A stretch of DNA of 64,000 bases from the NCBI GenBank assembly GCA_963791495.1, contig CAWBST010000014.1:186001-250000 (forward strand), given 5' to 3'. Of this stretch, positions 18,720 to 26,507 are shown one piece after another. Within the stretch, counting starts at the first letter, position 1. Each line of letters starts with the position of its first letter. The notes below the pieces were generated by a model. That model saw only the letters and a list, made by a program, of their open reading frames with translations. It did no database searches and was not told the origin of the DNA. This DNA comes from JAMXLO01 sp963791495 (GTDB lineage: Bacteria; Pseudomonadota; Alphaproteobacteria; Acetobacterales; Acetobacteraceae). Made by a program: the position numbers and the translations under genes.

Positions 18720-18962
18720 ATGATGACCGACGAGCAGCCGCCGGAAGATCTGAGCCACGCGGGTGCGGTGGTGGACAAGGCGATCGAGTACATGATCGGT
18801 CAGAACATCGGCGCACTGTCGATTGCCTCGGCGTTGCTGGGTGGCGCGATGGCGCTGCTGGCGCGCAGCGTCGCGGACGAAGCGATCGTGCAGATCCTGA
18901 ACAACGCGATCGCCAGCGTGCGCCGCGGCGAGTTGCGGGGGCCGGATCGAGCGGGAGGCTGA
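18720..18962 (+). CDS. Small conserved-looking hypothetical protein
   Basis: An 80-residue product preceded by a good ribosome-binding site (gaaggagagg) at proper spacing before a double ATG. An acidic N-terminus (MMTDEQPPEDL) leads into an amphipathic or hydrophobic helix (IGALSIASALLGGAMALLA) and a basic tail. It could be a small membrane-associated protein. It lies 115 bp after the ABC exporter on the same strand and may share its transcript. No function can be assigned. Confidence 0.6.
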   Translation: MMTDEQPPEDLSHAGAVVDKAIEYMIGQNIGALSIASALLGGAMALLARSVADEAIVQILNNAIASVRRGELRGPDRAGG

Positions 18963-19295
18963 CAGCGTTCACCGCTTCGAAAGCGACATTTAGGGGATTG
19001 GCACCGAGTTTTTTGGTGTCGTATCAGCCCAGGCATGAAGATGCCCGGCCCGGGCCACAACATCGGCCGTCCGCCGATAGGCGGGACGACCACCTAGCTA
19101 TTACGGACCAGCTATGAGACCAAGCGCAGCAGGCACTTTGTTGCTGCGTTGGACGGAGTTCAGAGCGACGCCGTTCTGATCGGTTCATATTCCTTGAAGC
19201 GCGGTCGCTCGTGTGGTCTCGTATCCAAAGCGGTCCGTAACCGCCACATCAGGAACAGCCGAGCGTCAAAATAAGCTGATCCCGGGGAGGAAGAC
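18963..19295 (+). other. Gene-free stretch, about 330 bp
   Basis: I see no convincing coding frame on either strand. The stretch becomes less GC-rich toward its right end, marking the entry into the accessory region at 19.3-22.4 kb. A weak inverted repeat around 19002-19018 could be a terminator remnant, but it is imperfect. Confidence 0.4.
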
Positions 19296-19478
19296 ATGGA
19301 ATGCAGAATACCCCTACTTTGCATCGGGTGCCTGCTCTTCGCATTTGTCGTGAATGCCGCCTTAGCCCAGCAGGCACAGCCGAAGAGCGTCTATTCGTTC
19401 GGTCCAGGCCAGACCATAGCCGATATAGGGAAAGTGGAGTGGGCGCCGCTCAAGCTCGAAGGAGATGCATCGCACTGA
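19296..19478 (+). pseudogene. Truncated secreted cupin-like protein remnant
   Basis: A good ribosome-binding site (ggggaggaag) and a signal peptide (IPLLCIGCLLFAFVVNAALA, cleavage after ALAQQ) start a protein that ends after only 60 residues. The mature part (YSFGPGQTIADIGKVEWAPLKLEG) resembles the start of small secreted cupin-domain proteins, which normally continue for 100 or more residues. No matching continuation is found in any frame before the next gene. It is probably the 5' remnant of a deleted gene; the cupin assignment rests on a short stretch and is tentative. Confidence 0.45.
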
Positions 19479-19559
19479 CACGATCGGTGCAGGAGATGGT
19501 CCTTGCCCATGTTGCTTGGGGTGGGCCCGTAAGGTTCGATACCCGCCAGGAGAGAGCAA

Positions 19560-20729
19560 ATGTCTGACTTCATTCTCTCTGAGTCCCTGCTGGACAACTG
19601 CGCCCGACGGGCCGGCGACTACGATCGGGAGAACCGCTTCTTCTTCGAAGACCTGGAAGATTTGCGGGCAGCAAAATACCTCATGGCGGCAGTTCCGCGC
19701 GAATTCGGCGGTCTGGGACTGACGCTTGTCCAGATATGCCAGGAGCAACGGCGACTCGCGCGGCGATCTGCTCCGACGGCGTTGGCTGCAAACATGCACC
19801 TTGGCGCAACTGGTCACGCAGCCGATCTCTGGCGAAAGGGGAATTCGTCTCTCGCTTGGATGCTTGAGGAGGCTGCGCGGGGAGCTATCTTCGCTTACGG
19901 CTATTCGGAGTCAGGCAACGACCTAGAGGGTCTGTACGCGACGACAAGAGCCGAACGGGCAGATGGTGGCTGGCGATTTTACGGTCATCGCCATTTCGGC
20001 AGCCTGTCGCCAGTCTGGAACTGGCTCAACATCTACGGCGTCGACACGAGCGACCCGAATGACGCGAAAATGGTCTTCGCGGCGATTTCGCGGGATTCAT
20101 CCGGATATCGGATTGTGGAGAATTGGGACACGCTCGGCATGCGGGCAACGCAAAGCCACGATACCATTCTCGAAGGTGTATTTGTGCCGGATCGGTACGT
20201 GCAACGGATTGGCAAGCCGGGTTTCGCTGGCGCCGACGATTTTCTCTTGACCCTCTTTGGCTGGTTCCAACCATTGTTCGGCAACGTCTATGTCGGGTTG
20301 GCAGAAAGGGCGCGCGATCTGGCTGTCGAGCGGGTGAAGAAGAAAACTTCCGTGGCAATGAGCCGGTCCATGGCCTATCACCCGGGGGTGCAGCATAACG
20401 TCGCACAGATCTTCTACGAATTGGAAGCCATGATCGCGCAGGTCGAGCGAGTGGCTGACGACTGGGCGAGCAATGTGGACCACGGCCATCTATGGCCTGC
20501 AAAGTTGGTCGCAGCCAAACATCGCTGTGTCGATGGTGCTGTCAAGGTAGTTGATCTGGCGCTGGAGGTCTCGGGTGGACGAGGCATGTTTCGAGGCGAC
20601 GAACTGGAACGTCTGTATCGCGATGCGCGCTGTGGTCGCTTTCATCCCGCGAATCCGATGGTGGTCTATGAGGTGATGGGCAAATGCACCCTTGATATAT
20701 TGGCAGATGATGGTCTTCGTTGGGGGTGA
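19560..20729 (+). CDS. Acyl-CoA dehydrogenase family flavoprotein
   Basis: A 389-residue protein with the three-domain ACAD fold. It has an N-terminal helical domain with VPREFGGLGLTLVQICQE, a middle beta-domain with the FAD-binding GMRATQSHDTILEGVFVP segment, and a C-terminal helical bundle with LEVSGGRGMFRGDELERLYRDAR. A gccaggagagagca site precedes the ATG. The catalytic Glu position of classical enzymes is not obvious, so it may be a flavin-dependent oxygenase-type member. Codon use is less GC-rich than in the neighbours and the gene sits between a truncated cupin and an AOC-barrel-like gene, which suggests acquired DNA. The substrate is unknown. Confidence 0.85.
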   Translation: MSDFILSESLLDNCARRAGDYDRENRFFFEDLEDLRAAKYLMAAVPREFGGLGLTLVQICQEQRRLARRSAPTALAANMHLGATGHAADLWRKGNSSLAWMLEEAARGAIFAYGYSESGNDLEGLYATTRAERADGGWRFYGHRHFGSLSPVWNWLNIYGVDTSDPNDAKMVFAAISRDSSGYRIVENWDTLGMRATQSHDTILEGVFVPDRYVQRIGKPGFAGADDFLLTLFGWFQPLFGNVYVGLAERARDLAVERVKKKTSVAMSRSMAYHPGVQHNVAQIFYELEAMIAQVERVADDWASNVDHGHLWPAKLVAAKHRCVDGAVKVVDLALEVSGGRGMFRGDELERLYRDARCGRFHPANPMVVYEVMGKCTLDILADDGLRWG

Positions 20730-20807
20730 ATTCGCTGCAACCTTGATGCCTTTCGTGATGTGGGCAGGCCGAATGAATTGGGCTTGCAAGAACACAGGGG
20801 GATCACA

Positions 20808-21233
20808 ATGCCATCTTTCTCAGGTTCATACACCGGCAGGGTACAAACTCAGTCGATCTCCATCGTACCGGACGTGGATGATCATGCACTCGCCATTGCG
20901 ATCATCCCCACGAAGCAAAAGTCGTCTGATCCGCTCTGGGAAGGAGCGCAGATGACTTACTGCGCGACCTCCGACACGACCGCCGGCAAGGGAACTCAGC
21001 GTGGCTATTTCGTGAATGAGCATCCAAACGGGGACCGCGATTATGGGACCTTCGAGGGGAAGGTCACGACGGCCGACAATGGAGTAGCTTCGGTGGAAGG
21101 CAGTTGGCAGCTGACCGGGGGGACAGGCATGTTCACAAAGATCAAAGGTAACGGCGCCTTCAAGGCGCGCATGACAAGCCCGGTAGATGTTGAAGGCTCT
21201 TGGACGGGGAGCTACGACCTGTCTGCATCCTAG
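20808..21233 (+). CDS. Small beta-barrel protein, allene-oxide-cyclase/DUF3224-like (tentative)
   Basis: The 141-residue product starts at ATG 20808 after an aggggg site. It is rich in short beta-strands and ends with SWQLTGGTGMFTKIKGNGAF and then EGSWTGSYDL. This repeated G-T-G-x-F-x-x-I-x-G pattern is typical of AOC-barrel and DUF3224 proteins. No signal peptide is present. It follows the acyl-CoA dehydrogenase by 79 bp on the same strand and may be co-transcribed. The fold assignment is a pattern match only and function is unknown. Confidence 0.55.
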   Translation: MPSFSGSYTGRVQTQSISIVPDVDDHALAIAIIPTKQKSSDPLWEGAQMTYCATSDTTAGKGTQRGYFVNEHPNGDRDYGTFEGKVTTADNGVASVEGSWQLTGGTGMFTKIKGNGAFKARMTSPVDVEGSWTGSYDLSAS

Positions 21234-21326
21234 CCATTCGTTAGGAGAGAGTACATATCGGCAACGACTCGTCCGGCGCCTGTTGACGATCTGACCGCCG
21301 TTGCGACGATCATGTACTCGGCTGCG

Positions 21327-22367
21327 TCAGACGCTCAGTCTATAGACATCCAGTTCAGGGAAATCTCCCAGCCTGACTGCAACGGGCTCGAGTCTGTTTT
21401 GCCATGGAGTGCCGGCCAGGCCATCGCGCACCGCACTGGTGGCGAAGATACCTCCTTCACCGTCCCGCAACACCTCGAGTGAGGCTCTCTGCACGCCCCA
21501 AACGACAGACATCCCGTCGCCGTAGAGGAAAGATCGAAACGCGCGCATCTCCCCACAGTGAAGGCTGATGTTAAGGGTGCAACCGATCTTCCACTCGCGG
21601 CTCGCCATCTCCCAATCACTGCGCAGGTCATCCGCTGCTGCAATTTGCTCACCGGCTCCGGGGAATGTCAGGCATTGCGTGTCCCACACGCTGAAGCTGA
21701 TCGTGCCCCCAAACTTGCCCGCCGCTCTATGGACCAGCATATCAAGCGTATCCAGCACGTCTTCGATCACAGTGTCAGGCTGCGTTTTGGTGATGTGCGT
21801 GAAACCACGCAGATCGGAGAGAAGGATATTGGCTCTCGGGATTATACGGATACGATGCCGCTGCTCGACACGATACACCGGGACTGGTTCGGCAAATCCC
21901 TTCAGCAGAAAACTATCGACAAGTGCCGTCTTCACCTCGGCAGGCGCGAGGGCGAGATGGGCCGCCTGCGTGAGGTAGATCTCGTTTGCCGGGGTGATGT
22001 CCTCGATGCGTACGATCAGTGGGGCCAGATCGCCGACCCATTGGTTATCCAGTACGGCAACATCGCCCAGCCCGATGACGACCCGCATCGACAACCGGTC
22101 ATCGCCTCTGCCCGGTTGTGCCGACGTGAGCGCCTCCTGCATGGCTATCGCCGATTTCGCGGCCGCCGTGACGCTCGGGAATTCCAACCAGTAGCCGTCC
22201 CCCGCCAGCTTGACGATCTGGCCGTTCTGATCGCCTGCGTGACGTGACACGAATGCGCGATGGTCCTGTAGATCGATCTGTTGATCGGCGGCCAACCGTG
22301 CACGGAATCTGGGCGTCGACCCGACTATGTCGGTCTTCATCAACACCAGGGTTCGGAGTGAATCCAT
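21327..22367 (-). CDS. Protein with two tandem class III nucleotidyl-cyclase-like domains
   Basis: A 346-residue soluble protein without other recognisable modules. Domain 1 (residues 5-165) has LVLMKTDIVGSTPRF with the first metal Asp and KLAGDGYWLEFPS with the second metal site (GDG). Domain 2 (about 185-340) repeats the start motif as ILLSDLRGFTHITK, but the GDG position is replaced by SFSVWDTQ, so it is probably inactive and may serve as a dimer partner. This arrangement resembles the catalytic plus degenerate pair of eukaryotic membrane cyclases. It is convergent with the AOC-barrel gene. Adenylate cyclase activity is inferred, not shown. Confidence 0.75.
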   Translation of the reverse strand: MDSLRTLVLMKTDIVGSTPRFRARLAADQQIDLQDHRAFVSRHAGDQNGQIVKLAGDGYWLEFPSVTAAAKSAIAMQEALTSAQPGRGDDRLSMRVVIGLGDVAVLDNQWVGDLAPLIVRIEDITPANEIYLTQAAHLALAPAEVKTALVDSFLLKGFAEPVPVYRVEQRHRIRIIPRANILLSDLRGFTHITKTQPDTVIEDVLDTLDMLVHRAAGKFGGTISFSVWDTQCLTFPGAGEQIAAADDLRSDWEMASREWKIGCTLNISLHCGEMRAFRSFLYGDGMSVVWGVQRASLEVLRDGEGGIFATSAVRDGLAGTPWQNRLEPVAVRLGDFPELDVYRLSV

Positions 22368-22552
22368 CAGCGCACCAGAACGCTAAAGATTTACATATAT
22401 CGCACCAGGTTGCCGGCACACGCCTTTCTTTGACTGGAAGGGATCACGGTGTGGCGGCCGCCATTTCCTAGTTATTACAGATATCTATTGACATCATCAC
22501 GCCTAACCACCACCTCCACCCCTTTCGCCACCGCGAAGGGGCCGGCACCGTC

Positions 22553-23242
22553 ATGCACACTCTCCCCAACCTCCCTCCCTCGATCGTCCGCGAGCTGTTC
22601 GCGAGCCTGCGCGAATCCCTCCCCGATCCCGCCATCGCCTCGCCGGAGGCGCGCGCCGCCCGTGAGGACCTCGCCATGGCCGAGATCGCCGCGCTGCATC
22701 CCGCCGATGCCATCGAGGGCGAGCTTGCGGTCCAGGTCGTCGCCGCTGGCGCCTGGGCAAAGGACTGCCTGCGCCTTGCCAGGGAGTACCGCAGCGACCT
22801 CGCCGAGACCGTCCGCTGCCGTGCCCAGGCGATGACCATGATGCGCCAGATGCAAACGGCGCTGGGCAAGCTGGAACGCCGGCAGGCGACGCGGGAAAAG
22901 GCCGAGGCCGAGATGCACCCCGCGGCGATGCAGCGCGCCGGCTGGTGGTTCCGCGAGGCCACCGTGCCCGCCGGGCCCACACCGCCCCCGGAACCGGAAC
23001 CCGCCGCGCCGCCGCAGGAGTTCGGCGCTCTCACCGAGGCCGAGCAGTACGCCGTGCTCTATCCCGAACGCGCCGCGCGCATCCGCGCCGCCGGAGGCCT
23101 CCCGGCGCCTCTCGACTTCGGCCCGCCCGAGCCCACGCTCATCGACGCCCTGGTCAGCGGCAACAGCCCGATCCTGCAGGCGCTCGACAAACCCCCACTT
23201 GTCTCACCCCACGAGGCACAATCTCACCAACCCCCACAATGA
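22553..23242 (+). CDS. Hypothetical protein of a lineage-specific family
   Basis: A 229-residue, Ala/Arg-rich soluble protein. It has a helical N-terminal half (SIVRELFASLRESLPDP to MTMMRQMQTALGKLERRQAT, likely coiled coil near residues 80-120). A Pro-rich linker (GPTPPPEPEPAAPPQE) follows, then a conserved-looking tail (EQYAVLYPERAARIRAAGGL). I recognise this architecture as a family common in Acetobacteraceae genomes, often in several copies, but its function is not known. An AT-rich 185-bp stretch upstream (22368-22552) probably holds its promoter. The start codon is ATG; no strong ribosome-binding site is visible. Confidence 0.6.
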   Translation: MHTLPNLPPSIVRELFASLRESLPDPAIASPEARAAREDLAMAEIAALHPADAIEGELAVQVVAAGAWAKDCLRLAREYRSDLAETVRCRAQAMTMMRQMQTALGKLERRQATREKAEAEMHPAAMQRAGWWFREATVPAGPTPPPEPEPAAPPQEFGALTEAEQYAVLYPERAARIRAAGGLPAPLDFGPPEPTLIDALVSGNSPILQALDKPPLVSPHEAQSHQPPQ

Positions 23243-23266
23243 GACGAATCCGGACACTCCTCACAT

Positions 23267-23306
23267 CTCCCCCTCCCCTTGCGGGAGGGGGGCGGGGGGA
23301 GGGGGC
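23267..23306. repeat. Dispersed GC hairpin repeat, copy C
   Basis: Third copy of the element at 5808-5845 and 15022-15064. Here the central gttggggg is ggcggggg. It lies between the hypothetical gene and the SDR gene. Confidence 0.75.
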
Positions 23307-23385
23307 GCCACCCGCGCGCCCTGCCATAACCTTGTCGCCCATTGCCGGCCGCGCGTAGCCTGCCCGCGTCAAACGGGAGGAGCGC

Positions 23386-24135
23386 ATGGGAAAGCTTGAT
23401 GGGAAAGTCGCCCTGGTCACCGGATCGGGCCGCAACATCGGCCGCGCCACGGTGCTGAAGCTGGCCGGAGAAGGCGCGCACGTCGTCGTCAACGCTCGCT
23501 CGAACCACGCCGAGGCCGACGCCGTCGTGCGCGAGGCTAGGGAACTCGGCGTCAAGGCGCTCGCCGTTGTTGCCGACGTCGCCAGCAAGGATCAGGTGGA
23601 GGCAATGGCCGCGCGCGCTCTCTCCGAGTTCGGCCGCGTCGACATCCTGATCAACAATGCTGCAATCCGCCCGCACAAGCCCTTCACCGAGCTGACACAG
23701 CAGGACTGGGAAGCGGTCCGCGGCGTGGTGCTCGACGGCGCGCTGTACCTGACGCGCGCGCTCATCGAGCCGATGGTCAGCAACAACTACGGCCGTATCC
23801 TGTTCTTCACCGGCGAGGGCGCCTTCGTCGGCGGCAGCGGACGCGCGCATGTCTCCGCCGCCAAGATGGGCCTGGTCGGCTTCGCGCGCGGGCTGGCCTC
23901 GGAGTTCGCCGCGCACAACATCCGGGTCAACGTGGTCTCCCCGGGCAGCATCGACACGATGCGCGCGAACCCGGAATGGTATCAGGGACGCACGCCGAAC
24001 GCCGCCGGCATCCCCCTGGGCCGTCAAGGGAAGGTGGACGAGATTGCCGCCACCTGCCTCTTCCTTGTCACTGACGACGGTGGGTTCATCACGGGCCAGA
24101 CGATCCACGTCAACGGCGGGACCGGATATTACTGA
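23386..24135 (+). CDS. SDR family oxidoreductase (atypical catalytic Tyr position)
   Basis: A 249-residue classical-size short-chain dehydrogenase. The Rossmann cofactor motif is TGSGRNIG (about residues 12-19), then NNAA at about 88-91 and the usual IRVNVVSPG segment. The catalytic YxxxK motif reads HVSAAK here, so His stands where Tyr is expected; Lys is kept. The C-terminus TGQTIHVNGGTGYY is family-typical. The gene has a cgggagg site upstream. It is convergent with a second SDR gene 10 bp away. The reaction is NAD(P)-dependent alcohol/ketone interconversion in general; the substrate is unknown and activity depends on the His substitution being tolerated. Confidence 0.88.
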   Translation: MGKLDGKVALVTGSGRNIGRATVLKLAGEGAHVVVNARSNHAEADAVVREARELGVKALAVVADVASKDQVEAMAARALSEFGRVDILINNAAIRPHKPFTELTQQDWEAVRGVVLDGALYLTRALIEPMVSNNYGRILFFTGEGAFVGGSGRAHVSAAKMGLVGFARGLASEFAAHNIRVNVVSPGSIDTMRANPEWYQGRTPNAAGIPLGRQGKVDEIAATCLFLVTDDGGFITGQTIHVNGGTGYY

Positions 24136-24144
24136 GTCGCCGGC

Positions 24145-24903
24145 TCAGGAGATCGTCACGCCGCTGTCCACCGGATACACGTGCCCGGTGACCATCCGTG
24201 ATTCATCCGACGCCAGGAACACCGCCATGTTGGCGATGTCCTCGGGCTCGATCAGCCCGACCAGGTGTGCCGCGGCGAGTTTCGTCACGCGCGGGTTGCC
24301 TGCTTCGAGCCGGCCGCGCACCCGGTCCGTCATCGTCGCGGATGGCGCGATCGCGTTGACCCGCACCTTCTGCGGCGCGAATTCCACCGCCATCGATCGG
24401 GTGATCGCGGCGATGCCACCCTTCGCAGCGGTGTAGCAATCGCGGCCCGCCACACCCATGAGTGCCACGTTCGACGCCATGTTGATCACCGACCCACCAC
24501 CCGAGGCGATGATCGCCGGTATGCCGAACCGGCAGCCGAGAAACGTGCCGAACAGATCGAGGCGGATGGCGCGCCAGAACTCTTCCAGCGGCACGTCCAC
24601 CACCGTGCTGTCGACGGGCGTCGACCCACCCGCGTTGTTGTGCAGGATGTGCAGTCCGCCGTAGTGCCGCACGGCGGTGTCGATCGCCGCTTTGACACTG
24701 TCTTCCTGCGTCACGTCGGTCGGCACGGCGATGCAGTCTCCGCCGGACTGAGCGATGATCTGCGCGGTCTGCTCGCCCGATGCGGCGTTGATTTCGGCGG
24801 CAACGATCCTGGCACCTTCCGCCGCCATGGCACGCGCGGTGGCACGACCAATTCCGGTCCCCGCACCGGTGATCAGAGCGATCATTCCATCAAGGCGTGC
24901 CAT
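24145..24903 (-). CDS. SDR family oxidoreductase
   Basis: A 252-residue short-chain dehydrogenase with TGAGTGIG at residues 13-20 (cofactor binding), NNAGG near 90 and an intact catalytic YTAAK motif near 156. The Asp/Glu after the second strand (VAAEIN) suggests NAD rather than NADP preference. The C-terminus GHVYPVDSGVTIS is typical. It is convergent with the other SDR gene. Both are probably part of the accessory catabolic set in this stretch, but their substrates are unknown. Confidence 0.9.
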   Translation of the reverse strand: MARLDGMIALITGAGTGIGRATARAMAAEGARIVAAEINAASGEQTAQIIAQSGGDCIAVPTDVTQEDSVKAAIDTAVRHYGGLHILHNNAGGSTPVDSTVVDVPLEEFWRAIRLDLFGTFLGCRFGIPAIIASGGGSVINMASNVALMGVAGRDCYTAAKGGIAAITRSMAVEFAPQKVRVNAIAPSATMTDRVRGRLEAGNPRVTKLAAAHLVGLIEPEDIANMAVFLASDESRMVTGHVYPVDSGVTIS

Positions 24904-24957
24904 GTTTCGCCTCCGCGGCTATATCGACAGCCGTGGACCGTTAGGACTGAGCGCGAA

Positions 24958-25353
24958 TCATTTCCTGACGATCACAGTATATGGTCTTTCGATGTTGAAC
25001 ATCTCGTTCACCACGGTAAAGTTGTCCGTGCCCGTGAAGCCAGGATTCGGCTTGTAATAGATGTTAGTACCCGCGTCCATACGAACTACTGAGACTTGGC
25101 CATTTGTCGGCTGTTTGACAACATGCTCAGGAGCCCCGAAGACCAGGCTACCTTTGACGGTTTTGTGCAGATGACCGCACCAACCTCCATCGTTCTTCAT
25201 GGTAAGGACGTTGGCTTTCGGATCAGGGCCGCCAGCCTGTGCCCAGCCGCCATACTTGAACGAGCATGGCTTCGATTTTGGAAAGTCTGATTGTGCCATC
25301 GTCGAGATTGCGGACACCAAGACAAGTGCTACGGCTGACAGCATCAGCTTCAT
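24958..25353 (-). CDS. Secreted hypothetical protein with Ig-like C-terminal strand pattern
   Basis: A 131-residue protein with a clear signal peptide (MKLMLSAVALVLVSAISTMA, cleavage before QSDFP). Two Cys (KPCSF and GGWCGH) may form a disulfide. The C-terminal half (NIYYKPNPGFTGTDNFTVV) carries the Y-x-P-x-x-G-F-x-G-x-D-x-F pattern of bacterial Ig-like/cadherin-like domains. The gene is clearly less GC-rich than the flanks, suggesting transfer. A single-domain exported protein of this type could bind a surface or polysaccharide, but no function can be assigned. Confidence 0.65.
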   Translation of the reverse strand: MKLMLSAVALVLVSAISTMAQSDFPKSKPCSFKYGGWAQAGGPDPKANVLTMKNDGGWCGHLHKTVKGSLVFGAPEHVVKQPTNGQVSVVRMDAGTNIYYKPNPGFTGTDNFTVVNEMFNIERPYTVIVRK

Positions 25354-25376
25354 AGTTTCCCCTCCGTTTGGTTTCG

Positions 25377-25517
25377 CTACTCTGATGTGACTTTTTCAAT
25401 GGCGTCAAGTTCATCTCCGCCGATGATCGAAGGCTCGGCAACGCACTTGGTGATGCCGCCGTGGACAGGTTCAAGGACCGGGACGAGGGCCAACGTTAGG
25501 CTGGCCAATTGAGCCAT
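25377..25517 (-). CDS. Possible 46-residue hypothetical protein
   Basis: A short frame starting MAQLASLTLALVPVLEP with a gaggcggct site before the ATG. It lies between the secreted protein and the DMT transporter, on the same strand as both. The composition is plausible for a soluble small protein, but no motif is recognisable and the frame could be chance. Confidence 0.3.
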   Translation of the reverse strand: MAQLASLTLALVPVLEPVHGGITKCVAEPSIIGGDELDAIEKVTSE

Positions 25518-25524
25518 AGCCGCC

Positions 25525-26394
25525 TCAAGTGGCGGGCGAAGTGTGCCTGCGTCTATTGCCAAGCAATACCTGTGCGACAACGGCTGTCACGACAACAATT
25601 CCGCCGACAAGGCTGGAGCCCGACGGTGACTCCCCGAAGCAGAGCCACACCCACGCGACAGCGAGTGGTGCCTCGAGCGCATTCAGCAGTGCGTTCTCGG
25701 TTGCGGACACCCATCGGCCCCCTACCGTCAGTAAAGCCAGTCCCAGACCGAACTGGGTTGTGCCGAACAGAAACAACTCGAGCATGTCGCCGGCGCCAAC
25801 CGCGAACGGTGTGCTGAACGGCCAGACCAGGAGTGGACAAAGCAGTGCCGAGAGACATGCGGCAGGCAGCATGGGCGTCGCCTGCTCTTGGCGGAGGATC
25901 AGCATCATGATCGCCATGCAGATGGTCATGCCGAAGGCGAGGAGATCCCCAACCAGATGGCCCTCGGTCACTGCGCCGCCGACCATGACGCTGACACCAA
26001 GCAGGGCAACGAGACTGGCGGCGAGAGTGGTCCACGCCTCCGATATGCCAAGCCACAGCCAGCCGAGACCTGCGGTGACAAACGGTGCTGCCGCGAAGAT
26101 CACCGCGACATCGGCCACCGACGTACGACGAAACGCATTGAGGTAGAGGATCGTGGCAGCGGTCGAGCTCAGCGCCACCGCGAGACCGGGGCCACCGACT
26201 GCTCGCATGGCGGCCAGTGTGTGTCGCCGCTCCTGAGCAATCGTGATGCACAGGATGGTCAGTCCGGCAAACAATCCGCGCCAGAACAACATGGTCCAGA
26301 CGTCGAGGTGAATGAGCCGCGTGAAGAAACCGGCCGAGCTGAAGGCGATCATCGAGAGGATGATCAGCACGACACCCTGAGCACGTCGATCCAT
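25525..26394 (-). CDS. DMT/EamA family transporter
   Basis: A 289-residue inner-membrane protein with ten predicted membrane spans arranged as two EamA repeats, the normal layout of drug/metabolite transporters. The N-terminal repeat starts GVVLIILSMIAFSSAGFFTR, and the second repeat contains LLTVGGRWVSATENALLNALEAPLAVAWVWL with the family-typical E-x-P motif. The substrate is unknown; members export amino acids, nucleosides or drugs. It is divergent from the downstream flavoprotein gene, with about 110 bp between starts. Confidence 0.88.
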   Translation of the reverse strand: MDRRAQGVVLIILSMIAFSSAGFFTRLIHLDVWTMLFWRGLFAGLTILCITIAQERRHTLAAMRAVGGPGLAVALSSTAATILYLNAFRRTSVADVAVIFAAAPFVTAGLGWLWLGISEAWTTLAASLVALLGVSVMVGGAVTEGHLVGDLLAFGMTICMAIMMLILRQEQATPMLPAACLSALLCPLLVWPFSTPFAVGAGDMLELFLFGTTQFGLGLALLTVGGRWVSATENALLNALEAPLAVAWVWLCFGESPSGSSLVGGIVVVTAVVAQVLLGNRRRHTSPAT

Positions 26395-26507
26395 GATGCA
26401 ACCTCACGACTGCCTGCTGACAAGGCTGTGTCAGTTGTCCACGCTGTCTACTCAGCGGCGCTGGAGTGCGCCAAGCTAGGCGACCCGAACGGCGGCAGGA
26501 GCAGCCA

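Noticed and set aside
16727..18793. 688-residue frame on the minus strand opposite the ABC exporter
   Set aside because: It is fully antisense to a gene with intact ABC motifs and is a typical long shadow frame in GC-rich DNA, rich in Arg, His and Gln.
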